Below, one piece after another: positions 4,873-5,835 of a stretch of 5,835 bases of DNA. This DNA comes from Acidobacteriota bacterium. GTDB lineage: Bacteria > Acidobacteriota > Vicinamibacteria > Vicinamibacterales > Vicinamibacteraceae. The notes under the pieces were generated by a model. It was not told the DNA's origin. It was given only the letters and a program-made list of their open reading frames with translations, and did no database searches. Each line of letters starts with the position of its first letter. Within the stretch, counting starts at the first letter, position 1. A program made the position numbers and the translations under genes. Where the stretch lies: assembly GCA_023427865.1 (NCBI GenBank), contig JAEYZV010000261.1, positions 1 to 5,835 of the forward strand. Direction: 5' to 3'.

Positions 4873-5835
4873 ATGCTGCTCGCAGGCGATCTCGGGGGCA
4901 CGAAGACGCAACTCGGACTCTTCCGGCCGCATGGCGGGCGCCCCGACATGCTCGACGTGCGTGAATACACGACGCTCGACTACCCCAGCCTGTCGGCGAT
5001 GATCTCCAGCTTCCTCGGCGCCACCGGCGTGCGTCCGCAGGAAGTGCAGTTCTGCTGCGTCGGCGTCGCCGGGCCGAACGTGAAGCAGGTCGCAAAGCTG
5101 ACCAACGTCCCCTGGCTCATCGACGGTCGCGAACTGATGGCCCACACCGGCATCCGGCGCGCGTGGATCCTCAACGACGTCGAGGCCATGGCCTACGGTG
5201 TGCCGGCGTTGCGGCCGGACGAACTGCACGTCCTGCAGCAGGGCGAATTCAACGCCGACGGCAATGCCTGCCTCTTGGCCGCGGGCACCGGGCTCGGTCA
5301 GGCCGTGCTCGTGCGCCAGCACGGCCGCCTCGTGCCCTCGCCCTCGGAGGGCGGACACGCCGACTTCGGTGCACGCACACCGCGTGAGATCGAGTTGCTG
5401 CAGTTCCTGGCCAAGACGTACGGTCGCGCCACGTACGAGCACGTGATCTCCGGCCGCGGCTTCATCAACCTGCTGCAGTTCGCGAGCAACGGCGCGTCGC
5501 CGCTGCTCACGGGGTTGGACGAGGCGGCGCTGCCTGCCGAGATCAGCCGCCGCGGCCTCGAACGCAGCGACGCGGCGTGCGTCGAGGCGTTGGAGTTGTT
5601 CGTGTCGATCTACGGAAGTGCCGCCGGCAATCTCGCGCTGCAGTGCGTCGCGACCGGCGGCGTCTACCTCGGCGGCGGCATCCCCCCGAAGATCCTGCCG
5701 GCCTTCGACGGCTCCTCCTTCATCGAGGCGTTCCGCACGAAGCCGCCCATGACGCGCCTGCTCGAGAAGATGCCGGTCGCGATCGTGTTGAACCCGCAGA
5801 CGGGCCTTCTCGGCGCTGCCGTGTACGGCGCCAGC
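4873..5835 (+). CDS. glk: Glucokinase, Glk family (C-terminus cut by window edge)
   Basis: The protein phosphorylates glucose to glucose-6-phosphate with ATP in the cytoplasm, feeding glycolysis. The 321 codons seen carry the Glk-family signatures: nucleotide-binding GDLGGTKTQLGLF (5-17), CCVGVAGP (61-68), LTNVPWLID (76-84), LNDVEAMAYG (100-109) with catalytic Asp D102, AAGTGLGQA (136-144), SEGGHADF (158-165) and YEHVISGRG (188-196), giving the sugar-binding set E159, H162 and E189, and GGVYLGGGIPPK (262-273). It lacks the CxCGxxGC zinc motif of ROK kinases, which separates it from that group. The length already equals that of E. coli Glk, and the last residues (GLLGAAVYGAS) match the family's C-terminal helix, so only a few codons are missing. 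The ATG at 4873 begins right where Glk proteins start. The gene diverges from the TPR gene and has an inverted-repeat element directly upstream. Confidence 0.95.
   Translation, partial: MLLAGDLGGTKTQLGLFRPHGGRPDMLDVREYTTLDYPSLSAMISSFLGATGVRPQEVQFCCVGVAGPNVKQVAKLTNVPWLIDGRELMAHTGIRRAWILNDVEAMAYGVPALRPDELHVLQQGEFNADGNACLLAAGTGLGQAVLVRQHGRLVPSPSEGGHADFGARTPREIELLQFLAKTYGRATYEHVISGRGFINLLQFASNGASPLLTGLDEAALPAEISRRGLERSDAACVEALELFVSIYGSAAGNLALQCVATGGVYLGGGIPPKILPAFDGSSFIEAFRTKPPMTRLLEKMPVAIVLNPQTGLLGAAVYGAS

Noticed and set aside
3800..5095. Minus-strand open frame of 431 codons spanning the TPR gene, the intergenic element and part of glk
   Set aside because: Composition is Arg/Ala-rich without domains, and it crosses three features with strong independent evidence.

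Overview
This is a GC-rich stretch, clearly bacterial, with densely packed genes and strong G/C bias at third codon positions. The gene set suits a soil-type Acidobacteriota, perhaps Vicinamibacteria/Luteitalea-like: a fused acyl-CoA/ACP synthetase-acyltransferase, a solitary IF-1, a MerR-like/TPR protein and a Glk-type glucokinase. That placement is an inference from general character; no marker here proves it.

Layout from left to right. (1) Bases 1-731, minus strand: the N-terminal 243 codons of an unrecognised protein that runs off the left edge. It carries an in-frame tandem duplication of 67 residues. (2) Only 24 bases lie between its start codon and that of the next, divergent gene. This gap holds a nearly symmetric -10-like element readable on both strands. 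(3) Bases 756-3515, plus strand: a 919-residue protein with an AMP-binding ligase, an acyl-carrier-like domain, an Ala/Pro/Gly linker and a PlsC-type acyltransferase. (4) Bases 3624-3842, plus strand: a complete 72-residue translation initiation factor IF-1 with a TTG start and a Shine-Dalgarno sequence. (5) Bases 3889-4695, minus strand, convergent with infA: a MerR-like winged-helix plus TPR protein. (6) A 177-base divergent intergenic region holding a 143-base inverted-repeat element. (7) From 4873 to the right edge, plus strand: glucokinase, lacking only its extreme C-terminus.

The genes do not form an obvious pathway. The fusion protein would activate fatty acids and acylate (lyso)phospholipids, glucokinase feeds glycolysis, and IF-1 serves translation.

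The most notable signal beyond the genes is a family of GTAG-headed short palindromes resembling REP elements: GTAGGG followed by a roughly 9-bp stem and a 3-base loop. Well-formed copies lie at 2730-2755, 3863-3888, 4724-4748 and 4828-4852, with decayed ones at 2691-2710 and 3512-3530. One copy sits in frame inside the linker of the fusion gene. One begins directly after the stop codon of the TPR gene. Two face each other to form the 143-base element in front of glk. Several gene starts also have a -10-like box only 6-11 bases from the start codon, suggesting leaderless transcripts. No tRNA, rRNA, CRISPR array, transposase or phage gene was seen.
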